From NCBI RefSeq assembly GCF_000238775.2, contig NZ_AFEJ02000005.1:1-64000 (forward strand): a DNA stretch of 64,000 nucleotides, given 5' to 3'. The notes under the pieces were generated by a model. It was not told the DNA's origin and searched no databases. It saw only the letters and a program-made list of their open reading frames with translations. Below, one piece after another: positions 28,849 through 38,166 of this stretch. Source of the stretch: Acaryochloris sp. CCMEE 5410. GTDB taxonomy: Bacteria; Cyanobacteriota; Cyanobacteriia; Thermosynechococcales; Thermosynechococcaceae. Made by a program: the position numbers and the translations under genes. The stretch's first letter is position 1. Each line of letters starts with the position of its first letter.

Positions 28849-29055
28849 CATGAATTCAGGCATCTTTGGCTACGCTTTAGTTCAACGTAGCATTTATACC
28901 TAAGCAATAATGCTTAAGACGCTTGATAGAAATGATTCTTATGATTGGTCAATTTATGCGAAAGCATGACTCTTGCATCAACTACCCCTAATCCACCCCA
29001 CTCTCACCTTCACCTCTGGCTTGAATCACCCTAAATTGTTGGGAGGGAATCAATC

Positions 29056-31317
29056 TTATTGGTTGGTCAGATTCTTAGGCTGGCTGAATGCTACTCCTGG
29101 AAACCACTCCTCCCAATGCTGAGGTGCAAGCTCTCGTACTTGCTCCAGTACCTCTTTAGCAGCCAGACTCTTAGCCAATTTTTTCTTCTTCGCCACCCCG
29201 CTACCTTCCAGCCGTTCACCCAGAACATCCAGCTCACATTTACAGATAAACCAATCATCTGAGCTGCCCATTTCATACTCTGGATTCTCCCATCTCAATG
29301 TCTGGCAAACATCTAACAACATCCCAACAAAATTCTGACCACCACTGAGTGGTTTCATCAAAGCAGTCTGCATCGCTTTGGATAGGGAGGCTGCACTGTT
29401 GTTGCTAGGAGCTGAAGCTTTAGACGATAATTGATCCTCTGGTAACGGAGGCTGTACACGCGCTTCTGGAGTGACCAAGCTGTTCTGGAGATAGGCTTCT
29501 AACCACATCAAACATGCGTGATGACGAGCGGGTTGTTTGCGGGAATGAGTGGCGGGACGAATCGTCGTTATAGAGTCTCCTGATATGTTCACCTCTAACC
29601 AAACATGGAATGGTGGTTTATTCTCCGCTTCCAGATATTTAAATGCTTCCCAGTTCCCTTCTCGATTGGAGGCAATGGTGATCACACTCGCCGCATCATG
29701 GATATGGCCAGACAGATACTGAATCACTTGCTGATGTAGCTCAAGTTCTTTGGACTGAAAGAGCAATAGGTAGAGATCCTGTACGGCTAATTGCTCAGCG
29801 TCTAACCGGTTCACAAGTTCACTGCGAAGGTGATCAACCCCCTGAGACTCAACCGCATATTTCAGGAGTCGTGTGAATTCTTTCCCAGAGAGATTTGCTA
29901 AGTCTTCGGGGGTCTGAAGTTGCTCCTGGTAGACCTTTTGATGGGCTGCTTTGAAGAACTCCGAGGCCTGCTCTTTATGCTCATCCTTGACTTGGGCAAT
30001 ATGCTGTCCCAATTCTGCCAGTTCAGACTGGGTATAGGGTAGGTCTTGCTGCTTGAGGCGGGCTTTGACAATCCGATGGTTGATCAGGTCTGCAACTCTG
30101 CGAATCGGACTGGTGAAGTGGCAATAGGCGGGAAGGTTCAGGGCAAAGTGCCCTATCAAGACGGGGCTATACACGGCCCGGTTCATCCAACTGTGCAACC
30201 GCTGTCGAATGGCAGCATTAGACCCCAGCGTCAACAACGTCTGGTACATCGTTTCCCGATCTGGGGCAATGGCTCTGGCGGTATGATTCCGATACAGCGC
30301 TGGGATATCCTGATCGGCCAGCCATTGAGCGACGGCGAGGTTCGCCAGGATCATAAATTCTTGAATAAGGATATGACTGGGATGAAGTTTGCCTTGGATA
30401 AGGCTACCTTCTTCCGTGAGCCACTGACCTTGAGCCGTCTGGGTCGCGCCAATTGAACCGGATGTCAGCCGATTTCGGTATAGATGGGAGGCCCATAGAT
30501 GGGCCATTTCCAGTGTGTTTTGAAAAGGAGTGGATGATTTAGGCTGAGAAGCTTCGGCATAGGTAAAGCGTTTTTGACTCACCAGCCAGGACTCAAAGAG
30601 TTTGACGTCAACCATCTGGGCGTTCGGGTCGAGGGTAACCTGAACGGTAACGGTGGGTCGGGCTTTGCCTTCCAGCAGGCTCAGCTTATCTTCGGACAAG
30701 GGTCTGGGCAGCATGGGTGCATTCCCATTGCTGAAATAGCGCGTGACTGTGCGAGAGAGGGCCACTTTGTCCAATATTGAGCCCATCTCCACCAGTTCGG
30801 AGACATCAGCAATATGCACAGAGAGGACTGCCCCTGATTCAGTCGCTTCTATCCAGATAGCGTCATCTAGGTCCCGTGAAGTAGGACCATCGATGGTGAT
30901 GCCTTTGACCTGGGGACGATTCCAGAGTTCATCCGCGAGGACGAGCTGCTTGGCTACTCTGAAAACGTCAGGTGAGAAGCGGGTCTTATTCTTGGGTGTT
31001 TCTTCAGGCTTTGCTATAGAAGAGTCTTGTCGGGGAGAAGAAGGCCGCTCTTTTGGAGGTTGCGACTCCTGATTTGTGGGTGGTGGGGGTTTTAGCGTTG
31101 TGCGTTGCTGTTGTGAGGCTTTCTGTTTGGCCTGTTTCTGAGATGGCCTGAGTGCGGCTTGCCGTTGATCTATCTTGGATGCTTGGGCCTGGCCTGTGCC
31201 TAACTGAGCCTCAAGTTTTGCAATCGTACTTTTGAGTAGCTTGGCAGCAATTGGGTTGCTGCAGTCGTGGAGCTGCGCTCGGAGCTGGTTTAGCTTCTCA
31301 GAAGTAGCAGTAGGCAT
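29056..31317 (-). CDS. RNase II/R-type (RNB) exoribonuclease with dsRNA-binding domains
   Basis: 753 residues. N-terminal coiled coil and Q/K/P-rich linker (1-110), then the RNB catalytic domain. Active-site acidic cluster in IDGPTSRDLDDAIWIEATE (near residue 150) and the conserved TSPIRRVADLINHR (near 402). Instead of the usual S1/cold-shock domains, the C-terminus has a degenerate dsRBD-like segment (~550-615) and a clear dsRBD (FVGMLLDVCQTLRWENPEY to VAKKKKLAKSLAAKEVL, ~675-740). It is a 3'-5' RNA exonuclease, perhaps directed to structured RNA. ATG 31317. Closest same-strand upstream gene is the GNAT protein, 80 bases away. Confidence 0.82.
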   Translation of the reverse strand: MPTATSEKLNQLRAQLHDCSNPIAAKLLKSTIAKLEAQLGTGQAQASKIDQRQAALRPSQKQAKQKASQQQRTTLKPPPPTNQESQPPKERPSSPRQDSSIAKPEETPKNKTRFSPDVFRVAKQLVLADELWNRPQVKGITIDGPTSRDLDDAIWIEATESGAVLSVHIADVSELVEMGSILDKVALSRTVTRYFSNGNAPMLPRPLSEDKLSLLEGKARPTVTVQVTLDPNAQMVDVKLFESWLVSQKRFTYAEASQPKSSTPFQNTLEMAHLWASHLYRNRLTSGSIGATQTAQGQWLTEEGSLIQGKLHPSHILIQEFMILANLAVAQWLADQDIPALYRNHTARAIAPDRETMYQTLLTLGSNAAIRQRLHSWMNRAVYSPVLIGHFALNLPAYCHFTSPIRRVADLINHRIVKARLKQQDLPYTQSELAELGQHIAQVKDEHKEQASEFFKAAHQKVYQEQLQTPEDLANLSGKEFTRLLKYAVESQGVDHLRSELVNRLDAEQLAVQDLYLLLFQSKELELHQQVIQYLSGHIHDAASVITIASNREGNWEAFKYLEAENKPPFHVWLEVNISGDSITTIRPATHSRKQPARHHACLMWLEAYLQNSLVTPEARVQPPLPEDQLSSKASAPSNNSAASLSKAMQTALMKPLSGGQNFVGMLLDVCQTLRWENPEYEMGSSDDWFICKCELDVLGERLEGSGVAKKKKLAKSLAAKEVLEQVRELAPQHWEEWFPGVAFSQPKNLTNQ

Positions 31318-31398
31318 AGGGAGCTAACTGGGACAAACTTTCGGTCATTCTAATGCAGAGCGGTGGGCTTTGTCCGTTGATGATGAGAAGTCAATCTG

Positions 31399-32175
31399 TT
31401 AGGACAGTTCACGAGTATAAGTGGCTTCAAAGGCCACTTCCTGACGGTCTACTTCAGCCTGCCATTGCTCCACTTCAGATGCCAAACGGGACAGGTCTTT
31501 CTCCGGGAGTTGACCAAGTTTTTCCTGTCGCCATAATTCATGCTGAGCATGCCGGTAAAATAGACGAGCGACGAACAAGTCGAGCTGATCCTGGAATCCA
31601 AATCGATGGTGCCAGTTTCTGCTCGCTTCATTCGCCAGGAAATATCGACTCTCTAGCTGGGTAAATGGAGTGCTAACGAGCTGGTTGAGTATTGTCGCCA
31701 TTAGGCTGGTTGCGACACCTCGGCGTTGCCAAGATGGGGAGACGCCTAACAACCGAAGATAGGGATACCGTTCAGGCTGCTCAATTATGAGAGCTATGCC
31801 AATGAGTTCCCCCTCAGGTGAAATGGCAACGCATGACACTTTTGAGGGTTCACCTTTGACTGCGGCAAAATAGTTGTCAATACAGCTTTGGGCTGATTCT
31901 TGAATATCCCGCTCTTCATAATTGCAATATTCAACGGAGTCGTGAAAGATCTCAAAGAATAGATGCTTGAGCTCAAGTACATCCGTTGACACAACAGGTC
32001 GGATCTTGAAGGACTGCGGGGTATCGTTTCGGGGGGCAACCTCGATGACGGTCAGAACAGATTGCTGTCTGGGCGTGAGGTAAGCCATCCCATTGAAATA
32101 TTCATGCTTCCAGCCCAACCGCCAAGGCATGAGTTCATACTCTTCCCAGGACATGACGATGGGTTCACTCTTCAC
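31399..32175 (-). CDS. GNAT acetyltransferase with a Uma2-like N-terminal segment
   Basis: 258 residues. The first ~35 residues (MSWEEYELMPWRLGWKHEYF) resemble the start of Uma2/DUF820 nucleases. Residues ~55-195 are a GNAT domain with ISPEGELIGIALIIEQPERY and the acetyl-CoA loop VSPSWQRRGVATSLMATIL. The C-terminus is charged and helical. Substrate unknown. ATG 32175 overlaps the stop of the small gene upstream (ATGA-type overlap), so the two are translationally coupled. Confidence 0.75.
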   Translation of the reverse strand: MKSEPIVMSWEEYELMPWRLGWKHEYFNGMAYLTPRQQSVLTVIEVAPRNDTPQSFKIRPVVSTDVLELKHLFFEIFHDSVEYCNYEERDIQESAQSCIDNYFAAVKGEPSKVSCVAISPEGELIGIALIIEQPERYPYLRLLGVSPSWQRRGVATSLMATILNQLVSTPFTQLESRYFLANEASRNWHHRFGFQDQLDLFVARLFYRHAQHELWRQEKLGQLPEKDLSRLASEVEQWQAEVDRQEVAFEATYTRELS

Positions 32176-32375
32176 TCCACCTCCAAGGAATTCTCCACGA
32201 GAAAGCGTCCTGCTTCTAATGCCACTCGGCTATTCACGTAGAATTCTCCATCAGTGTGAACCTGTCTTTCTGGGGTAATGACCCAGCACTGATAGCCCCA
32301 CTCTAAATCAAGTGAGACTCCGACGAGCCAGCCACCAGAGAATCCTAACAGTTCAGCAAGTGTATCTGTTGCCAT
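32172..32375 (-). CDS. Small hypothetical protein, coupled to the GNAT gene
   Basis: 67 residues starting at ATG 32375, compact and likely soluble (GGWLVGVSLDLEWGYQCWVI). It overlaps the GNAT gene by four bases. Divergent from recA, with ~115 bases between the starts. No family recognised. Confidence 0.5.
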   Translation of the reverse strand: MATDTLAELLGFSGGWLVGVSLDLEWGYQCWVITPERQVHTDGEFYVNSRVALEAGRFLVENSLEVE

Positions 32376-32420
32376 TACAACCTCACCATGTGGAGGTAAA
32401 ACATGAACAAAAGTATCTTA

Positions 32421-32449
32421 TTGACACCATTTTAGTACAAGATTACTAT
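32421..32449 (+). promoter_or_regulatory. recA promoter with a LexA-like box
   Basis: TTGACA (32421-32426), a 17-base spacer and TACTAT (32444-32449) form a consensus-like sigma70 promoter 44 bases before recA. AGTACAAGATTACT (32434-32447) fits the cyanobacterial LexA consensus RGTACNNNDGTWCB with one mismatch and overlaps the spacer and -10, a position suited to repression. Confidence 0.65.
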
Positions 32450-32492
32450 ATTGGTCTAGCGTCCCCCAATTCACACCTTTGGAGATTCACTC

Positions 32493-33566
32493 ATGAGTGC
32501 CAAAAATGAAATGACTGAGAAGCAAAAGGCCCTCGACTTGGTGATGAAAAACGTTGAAAAGACGTTTGGCAAAGGGGCCATCATGCGATTGGGTGATGCC
32601 ACTCGGATGCAGATCGAGACCATCTCTAGTGGGGCATTGACTCTAGACTTAGCGCTAGGAGGTGGTCTTCCTAGAGGACGCGTCATTGAAATCTATGGAC
32701 CTGAGAGTTCGGGGAAAACCACCGTAGCCCTGCATGCGATTTCTCAGATCCAAAAGACCGGTGGAGTCGCTGCCTTTGTTGACGCTGAACATGCCCTTGA
32801 TCCAGTTTATGCAGCAGCACTGGGTGTGGATATATCAGAGCTGCTTGTAAGCCAGCCTGATTCAGGGGAAATGGCTTTAGAAATCGTGGATCAACTCGTT
32901 CGTTCAAGTGCGGTGGATCTCGTCGTGGTCGATTCCGTTGCTGCTCTTACTCCCAGAGCTGAGATTGAGGGAGATATGGGAGATTCCCATATGGGGTTGC
33001 AAGCTCGGTTGATGAGTCAAGCGCTGCGTAAGATTACAAGCAATATTGCCAAGTCAGGTAGCACCGTCATTTTCCTGAACCAACTGCGACAGAAGATTGG
33101 GGTCACCTATGGCAGTCCAGAGGTGACCACGGGAGGTAATGCCCTCAAGTTCTATGCCTCCGTTCGCTTGGATATTCGTCGAATTCAGACCCTGAAGAAA
33201 GGCACCGATATGTATGGCATCCGCGCTAAGGTCAAGGTTGCCAAGAATAAGGTTGCACCTCCGTTTCGGATTGCAGAGTTTGACATCCTGTTTGGCCAGG
33301 GGATCTCAACCATGGGTTGTCTGGTCGATATGGCGGAGGAAACAGATATCATTGTCCGCAAAGGAGCTTGGTATAGCTATGACGGTAGCAATATAGGCCA
33401 GGGTCGGGAGAATACCATTCAATACTTTCTGGATAACCCAGAGTTCGCCCAAAATGTAGAACAACAAGTACGCCAGAAGCTGGAGTTAGGCTCCAAAGTT
33501 TCTGCAAATTCCATCACGACCGTTGAGATAGAACCGGCTGATACAGAGGAAGTTGATGCATCTTAA
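32493..33566 (+). CDS. recA: Recombinase RecA
   Basis: 357 residues, full length for RecA. Walker [10 protein letters not shown] at 69-77, Walker [13 protein letters not shown], loop L1 [37 protein letters not shown] and L2 [16 protein letters not shown] are all intact. It forms filaments on single-stranded DNA, drives strand exchange and triggers LexA self-cleavage. GGAGA precedes ATG 32493. A recD2-type helicase gene follows 67 bases downstream in the same direction. A second, chromosomal recA is expected if this is a plasmid. Confidence 0.97.
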   Translation: MSAKNEMTEKQKALDLVMKNVEKTFGKGAIMRLGDATRMQIETISSGALTLDLALGGGLPRGRVIEIYGPESSGKTTVALHAISQIQKTGGVAAFVDAEHALDPVYAAALGVDISELLVSQPDSGEMALEIVDQLVRSSAVDLVVVDSVAALTPRAEIEGDMGDSHMGLQARLMSQALRKITSNIAKSGSTVIFLNQLRQKIGVTYGSPEVTTGGNALKFYASVRLDIRRIQTLKKGTDMYGIRAKVKVAKNKVAPPFRIAEFDILFGQGISTMGCLVDMAEETDIIVRKGAWYSYDGSNIGQGRENTIQYFLDNPEFAQNVEQQVRQKLELGSKVSANSITTVEIEPADTEEVDAS

Positions 33567-33633
33567 GAACATCGACCTTTCAGGAGTATATTGCTGTAAA
33601 GAAGCCAAGCATCAAGCCTTAAGGTAGCTACCC

Positions 33634-35895
33634 ATGCCCAGTAGTTCTGCTCATCCAGGGTCTCCCCCCATTGAACAACTACAAGGGGTTGTGGAGCGAT
33701 TGACCTTCCATTCTGATGAGTCGGGCTATACCGTTGCCCGCCTCAAAGCACCACGGACCCGTGAATTGATTACCATCGTGGGCAGCTTCGCCAATATCCA
33801 AGCAGGCCAAACACTTCAACTACAGGGGATATGGCGAGACCATCCTAAGTACGGTCCTCAATTCCAGGTCAAACAGTATAAGGAAACAAAGCCAGCGACT
33901 CTCACGGGCATTGAGAAATACCTCGGCAGTGGCTTAATCAAGGGCGTGGGTCCCGTGACGGCAAAACGCATCGTAGCTCACTTTGGGCTAGATACCCTCG
34001 ATATTATTGAAACCCATATTGAACGATTGATTGAAGTTCCTGGCATCGCCAAAAAGCGCGTCAAACTGATTCAGACCGCCTGGGATAGCCAGAAGGCAAT
34101 CAAAGAAGTCATGGTCTTTCTCCAAGGGCATGGCGTATCCACCACTTATGCCGTCAAGATCTTCAAGCAGTATGGGGATGAGTCCATTGAAACCGTCACC
34201 CATAACCCCTATCGACTGGCAACAGATGTCTATGGCATTGGATTTGTGACCGCAGATGAGATTGCTCGCAGTCTGGGCATCTCACCTCATTCTGAATACC
34301 GCTATCGAAGTGGTCTACTACATGTCTTGAGTGAATCCGCAGAAGAAGGGCATTGTTATTTACCTCAACCAGAATTGATTGATCTAGCGGTGAAGAGATT
34401 AGCTCTCCCTGACTATCAGCCCAAACCCGATCAAGTGGAGTACCTGATCCATGCCATGATCTCTGATGCTGAGCTAATCGTCGAACGGTTAGCCCATGAG
34501 GGCTCGACGAAACTGCTTTGCTACGCACCTCCCTTCTTTCAAGCAGAATTTCACTTGTCTCGACGAGTCCTCCAGCTGCTGGCCAGCTCTCTAGTTGTCG
34601 ATAATGAACGGGTAAGGGCTTGGTTAGACCGCTTCATGGCTCAAACAGATGTGAGTCTCTCAAAACAGCAGCAGCAAGCCGTGGAAATGGCAGCGAGTCA
34701 GCGTGTTGTGATCCTTACGGGTGGACCCGGAACGGGGAAGACTTTTACCACCCGCACAATCGTAGCGCTCTGGAAAGCAATGGGGAAAGACATCGTATTA
34801 GCATCCCCGACAGGTCGAGCCGCGCAACGCCTCAGTGAAGTGACGGGTCATGAAGCAAAAACGATTCATCGCCTCTTGGAATTTGACCCCAAGACAATGA
34901 AGTTTCAACGGAACTCAGATAACCCGATCCCCGCTGACGCAGTGGTGATTGATGAAGCCTCCATGCTGGATCTGTTCTTAGCCAATTCCCTGATCAAGGC
35001 TATTGATACCAACACTCAACTCTTGCTCGTGGGGGATACAGACCAGTTACCCAGTGTGGGACCAGGAAATATCCTATTAGATCTGATAACCTCTGGGAGA
35101 ATTCCCATTATTGAACTAACGGAGGTCTTTCGTCAGGCCCAAGCCAGTCACATCATCCGTAACGCCCATCGCATTAATCAAGGCCAGTTTCCCAACTTGG
35201 AATCCGTAAGTCCTTCGCCCAAAACAGATTGTCTCTGGTTAGGTGCCCCCGAACCTGAGAACGGTGTGCAAGCGATCCAGGAACTGATCAACGATCTTCT
35301 CCCTGAACTTGGGTTCCAGCCAGCACGAGATGTGCAAGTCCTATGCCCCATGACGAGGGGCGAAGTCGGTACTCGTAAACTCAATCAAGTGTTGCAAGCT
35401 TTGATTAATCCTCCTTGCCCCGATAAGCCTGAGTTGACGAGAGGAGGTCTGATACTCAGGGTGGGAGATCGTGTTCTGCAGCAGGTCAATGATTACAACC
35501 GAGAAGTATTCAACGGCGATATGGGAGTGATCGAGGATATCAATGTAGAAGAGATTGCCGTGACGGTTCAGTATGCGGAGCGGTCAGTCTCCTACGATTT
35601 GGCTGACTTGAATGAAATTGGTTTAGCCTGGGCCGTCACGATCCATAAGAGCCAGGGGTCGGAATATCCCGTCGTCATTCTGCCCCTGTACATGCAGCAT
35701 TACATTATGCTCAGCCGTAACTTGCTCTATACCGGACTGACACGGGCGAAGAAACTGGCGATTCTCGTAGGCCCCAAGAATGCCATCAGCATGGCCGTCA
35801 GGCAGATCAAAGATAGGCAACGATACACCTTGCTTGAGCGGCGTTTGGGAGGTGTTCCCAAGGCCAACGAATCACTAGCTTCCGCAATTCTTTAA
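33634..35895 (+). CDS. recD2: RecD2-type DNA helicase
   Basis: 753 residues. An OB-like N-terminus (GVVERLTFHSDESGYTVARL), then helix-hairpin-helix repeats (GSGLIKGVGPVTAKRIVAHF; IEVPGIAKKRVKLI), typical of RecBC-independent RecD2. Superfamily 1B helicase motifs follow: Walker A LTGGPGTGKTFTTRT near residue 362, VVIDEASML near 438, QLLLVGDTDQLPSVGPGNI and C-terminal AVTIHKSQGSEYPVV. It is a 5'-3' helicase with roles in repair. Downstream of recA, probably co-transcribed. Confidence 0.93.
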   Translation: MPSSSAHPGSPPIEQLQGVVERLTFHSDESGYTVARLKAPRTRELITIVGSFANIQAGQTLQLQGIWRDHPKYGPQFQVKQYKETKPATLTGIEKYLGSGLIKGVGPVTAKRIVAHFGLDTLDIIETHIERLIEVPGIAKKRVKLIQTAWDSQKAIKEVMVFLQGHGVSTTYAVKIFKQYGDESIETVTHNPYRLATDVYGIGFVTADEIARSLGISPHSEYRYRSGLLHVLSESAEEGHCYLPQPELIDLAVKRLALPDYQPKPDQVEYLIHAMISDAELIVERLAHEGSTKLLCYAPPFFQAEFHLSRRVLQLLASSLVVDNERVRAWLDRFMAQTDVSLSKQQQQAVEMAASQRVVILTGGPGTGKTFTTRTIVALWKAMGKDIVLASPTGRAAQRLSEVTGHEAKTIHRLLEFDPKTMKFQRNSDNPIPADAVVIDEASMLDLFLANSLIKAIDTNTQLLLVGDTDQLPSVGPGNILLDLITSGRIPIIELTEVFRQAQASHIIRNAHRINQGQFPNLESVSPSPKTDCLWLGAPEPENGVQAIQELINDLLPELGFQPARDVQVLCPMTRGEVGTRKLNQVLQALINPPCPDKPELTRGGLILRVGDRVLQQVNDYNREVFNGDMGVIEDINVEEIAVTVQYAERSVSYDLADLNEIGLAWAVTIHKSQGSEYPVVILPLYMQHYIMLSRNLLYTGLTRAKKLAILVGPKNAISMAVRQIKDRQRYTLLERRLGGVPKANESLASAIL

Positions 35896-36115
35896 CGGAT
35901 CATTAACACAGTCATCGATACTCTGGGTTGTTTAACTAACTCATGAAATCCCCATATTGTTGAGTTACTTTGCAGAGATGATGGTTCTTTAAGAACGAGC
36001 GTAAAGCTTTGGTTGAATATGGGCAGACTTTAGGTATAGAAAGCTTCTCAGTCATTTTTTAGCAGTAACCTCACACTCTAAATTTAGTGTGTTAAGGTTG
36101 CCCATTCATACATCC

Positions 36116-38026
36116 ATGTCATCTAGTGCCACTTCTCCTCGGGACTTCTCCTCTAGATCAACCTCCACCCTCTTTTTAAGGGGGATAGGCAATGCTACCT
36201 TGACCACCATATTGACCCTGACCCTCCTAGGAAGTGCTGGCTTAGCAGGAGGACTGATGGGGGTAGCGATTAGTTATCGTGATCTGCCTGATGTGACTTC
36301 ATTAGCTAGCTTTTCACCCAACGAAACAACCTATATCTATGACATCAACGGCAAGTTACTCACGGGCTTGCATGAGGAAGAGAATCGCCAGGTCGTCCCT
36401 CTAGCTAAAATCTCGCCCCACCTAAAACTATCTGTACTCGCCATTGAAGATAGCAACTTTTATCAGCATGACGGCATTAATCCGGTCGGTATTCTACGGG
36501 CAGCCATCACCAATTACCAGGCAGGCCAAACGGTGCAAGGGGCTTCAACCCTGAGTATGCAGCTGGCTAAAAACCTCTATTTGACCCCAGAAAGAGCTTT
36601 TAGCCGCAAACTCGCAGAAGCAGTGCTAGCCCTGAGAATTGATCAATTACTCAGTAAAGATGAAATCCTACAGTTGTACCTCAACCAGGTGTATTGGGGC
36701 CATAACACCTATGGGGTAGAAACGGCTGCCCGGAGCTATTTCAATAAGTCTGCTGAAGATCTGACCTTAGCTGAATCCGCCATGATGGCTGGGATTATCA
36801 AAGCACCAGAAGGGTATAGTCCATTTGTGGATTTAGACCTGGCCAAAGAACAACAGAACATCGTTCTCGGACGTTTGGAGGAGCTGAAATGGATTACACC
36901 CGCTGAAGCTGAAGCGGCTCGGGCTGAGAAAATCACTCTAGGAGAAATTACCTCCTATCAACGGAGCCAAGCTCCTGATGTTACCAATACCGTCATTCAA
37001 GAATTAACGGAAAGATTTGGTCGAGAGGCATTGGTTAGAGGGGGATTCCGAGTTCAAACGACCCTCGACTGGAAAATGCAGAAAATCGCTGAGGAGACCG
37101 TTCGCAGGAATCATCAACACTATGCCTATGCCGCAGACCAAATGGCATTAGTCGCGGTTGATCCAAGAACGCACTTCATCAAGGCTATTGTCGGTGGAGT
37201 GGACAATAAAAAGAGTGAATTTAATCGAGCGACTCAGGCGTATCGACAACCTGGCTCGGCCTTTAAACCCTTGGTGTATTACACAGCCTTTGCAACAGGG
37301 AAGTACACCCCAGACTCTATGGTTAAAGACTCTCCCGTGAGCTTCAATGATGGTGGGCTCCAGCGATATAAGCCTCAAAACTACGACCGCAGCTTTCAGG
37401 GCTCGATGTCCATTCGTCAAGCGCTCGCGCAATCGCGCAATGTGCCTGCCATTGTCATGGGGCAAAAAGTAGGCATCAAGAATGTGATAGATGTCAGTCG
37501 CAAATTAGGGATTACCAGCCCGATCCCCAATGTGATTTCACTTCCCTTAGGGGCAGTAGACTTAACACCCGTAGAGATGGCTTCAGCCTATGCCACCTTT
37601 GCCAATAATGGCTGGCAGTCCAAAACAACAGCCATTTTGCAAGTCACAGATCCTACGGGTAAAGTGTTGATTAACAATACCCCACAACCCAAGTTGGTGC
37701 TCAATCCTTGGGCTGCTGCTGCCGTGAACAGTACGTTGCAAACCGTCGTGCAATCAGGGACGGGGGTAGCAGCCCAGATTGGTCGCCCCGCAGCTGGAAA
37801 GACGGGGACCACTTCTTCCGAGCGGGATGTTTGGTTTGTGGGCTATGTGCCTCAACTTTCAGTGGCCGTGTGGGCTGGCAATGACAATTACTCCCGGATT
37901 GGGTCTGGGGCAACGGGTGGAGGATGGATGGCCCCTGTGTGGCGAGAGTTTATGAGTGAGGCGTTAAAAGATACACCTGTTCAGTATTTTGAGCCACCTT
38001 CCAAGTTCCCCAAACCCCAGGGTTAA
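36116..38026 (+). CDS. Class A penicillin-binding protein (PBP1A-like)
   Basis: 636 residues. One N-terminal membrane anchor (TTILTLTLLGSAGLAGGLMG), a GT51 glycosyltransferase domain with the catalytic EDSNFYQHDGINPVGILRA and GASTLSMQLAKNLYL, and a transpeptidase domain with the SxxK serine in RQPGSAFKPLVYY (near 378), SRN (SxN motif) and AGKTGTTSSERD (KTG, near 561). It polymerises and cross-links peptidoglycan on the periplasmic side. ATG 36116 is preferred to GTG 36089. An imperfect palindrome (36072-36091) lies just upstream. A complete copy on an accessory element is unusual. Confidence 0.93.
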   Translation: MSSSATSPRDFSSRSTSTLFLRGIGNATLTTILTLTLLGSAGLAGGLMGVAISYRDLPDVTSLASFSPNETTYIYDINGKLLTGLHEEENRQVVPLAKISPHLKLSVLAIEDSNFYQHDGINPVGILRAAITNYQAGQTVQGASTLSMQLAKNLYLTPERAFSRKLAEAVLALRIDQLLSKDEILQLYLNQVYWGHNTYGVETAARSYFNKSAEDLTLAESAMMAGIIKAPEGYSPFVDLDLAKEQQNIVLGRLEELKWITPAEAEAARAEKITLGEITSYQRSQAPDVTNTVIQELTERFGREALVRGGFRVQTTLDWKMQKIAEETVRRNHQHYAYAADQMALVAVDPRTHFIKAIVGGVDNKKSEFNRATQAYRQPGSAFKPLVYYTAFATGKYTPDSMVKDSPVSFNDGGLQRYKPQNYDRSFQGSMSIRQALAQSRNVPAIVMGQKVGIKNVIDVSRKLGITSPIPNVISLPLGAVDLTPVEMASAYATFANNGWQSKTTAILQVTDPTGKVLINNTPQPKLVLNPWAAAAVNSTLQTVVQSGTGVAAQIGRPAAGKTGTTSSERDVWFVGYVPQLSVAVWAGNDNYSRIGSGATGGGWMAPVWREFMSEALKDTPVQYFEPPSKFPKPQG

Positions 38027-38166
38027 GTACTACGGGAAAAATTTCTAAACGCCCCAGAAATCCCAAATTAGCCCATTAATGATTAGATACAAAGGAAGTT
38101 AATTCTGGGAATGCTATAGGTTAGCTTTCTTACCTTTGCTAAAACTACACTAATCTACGACAAACT

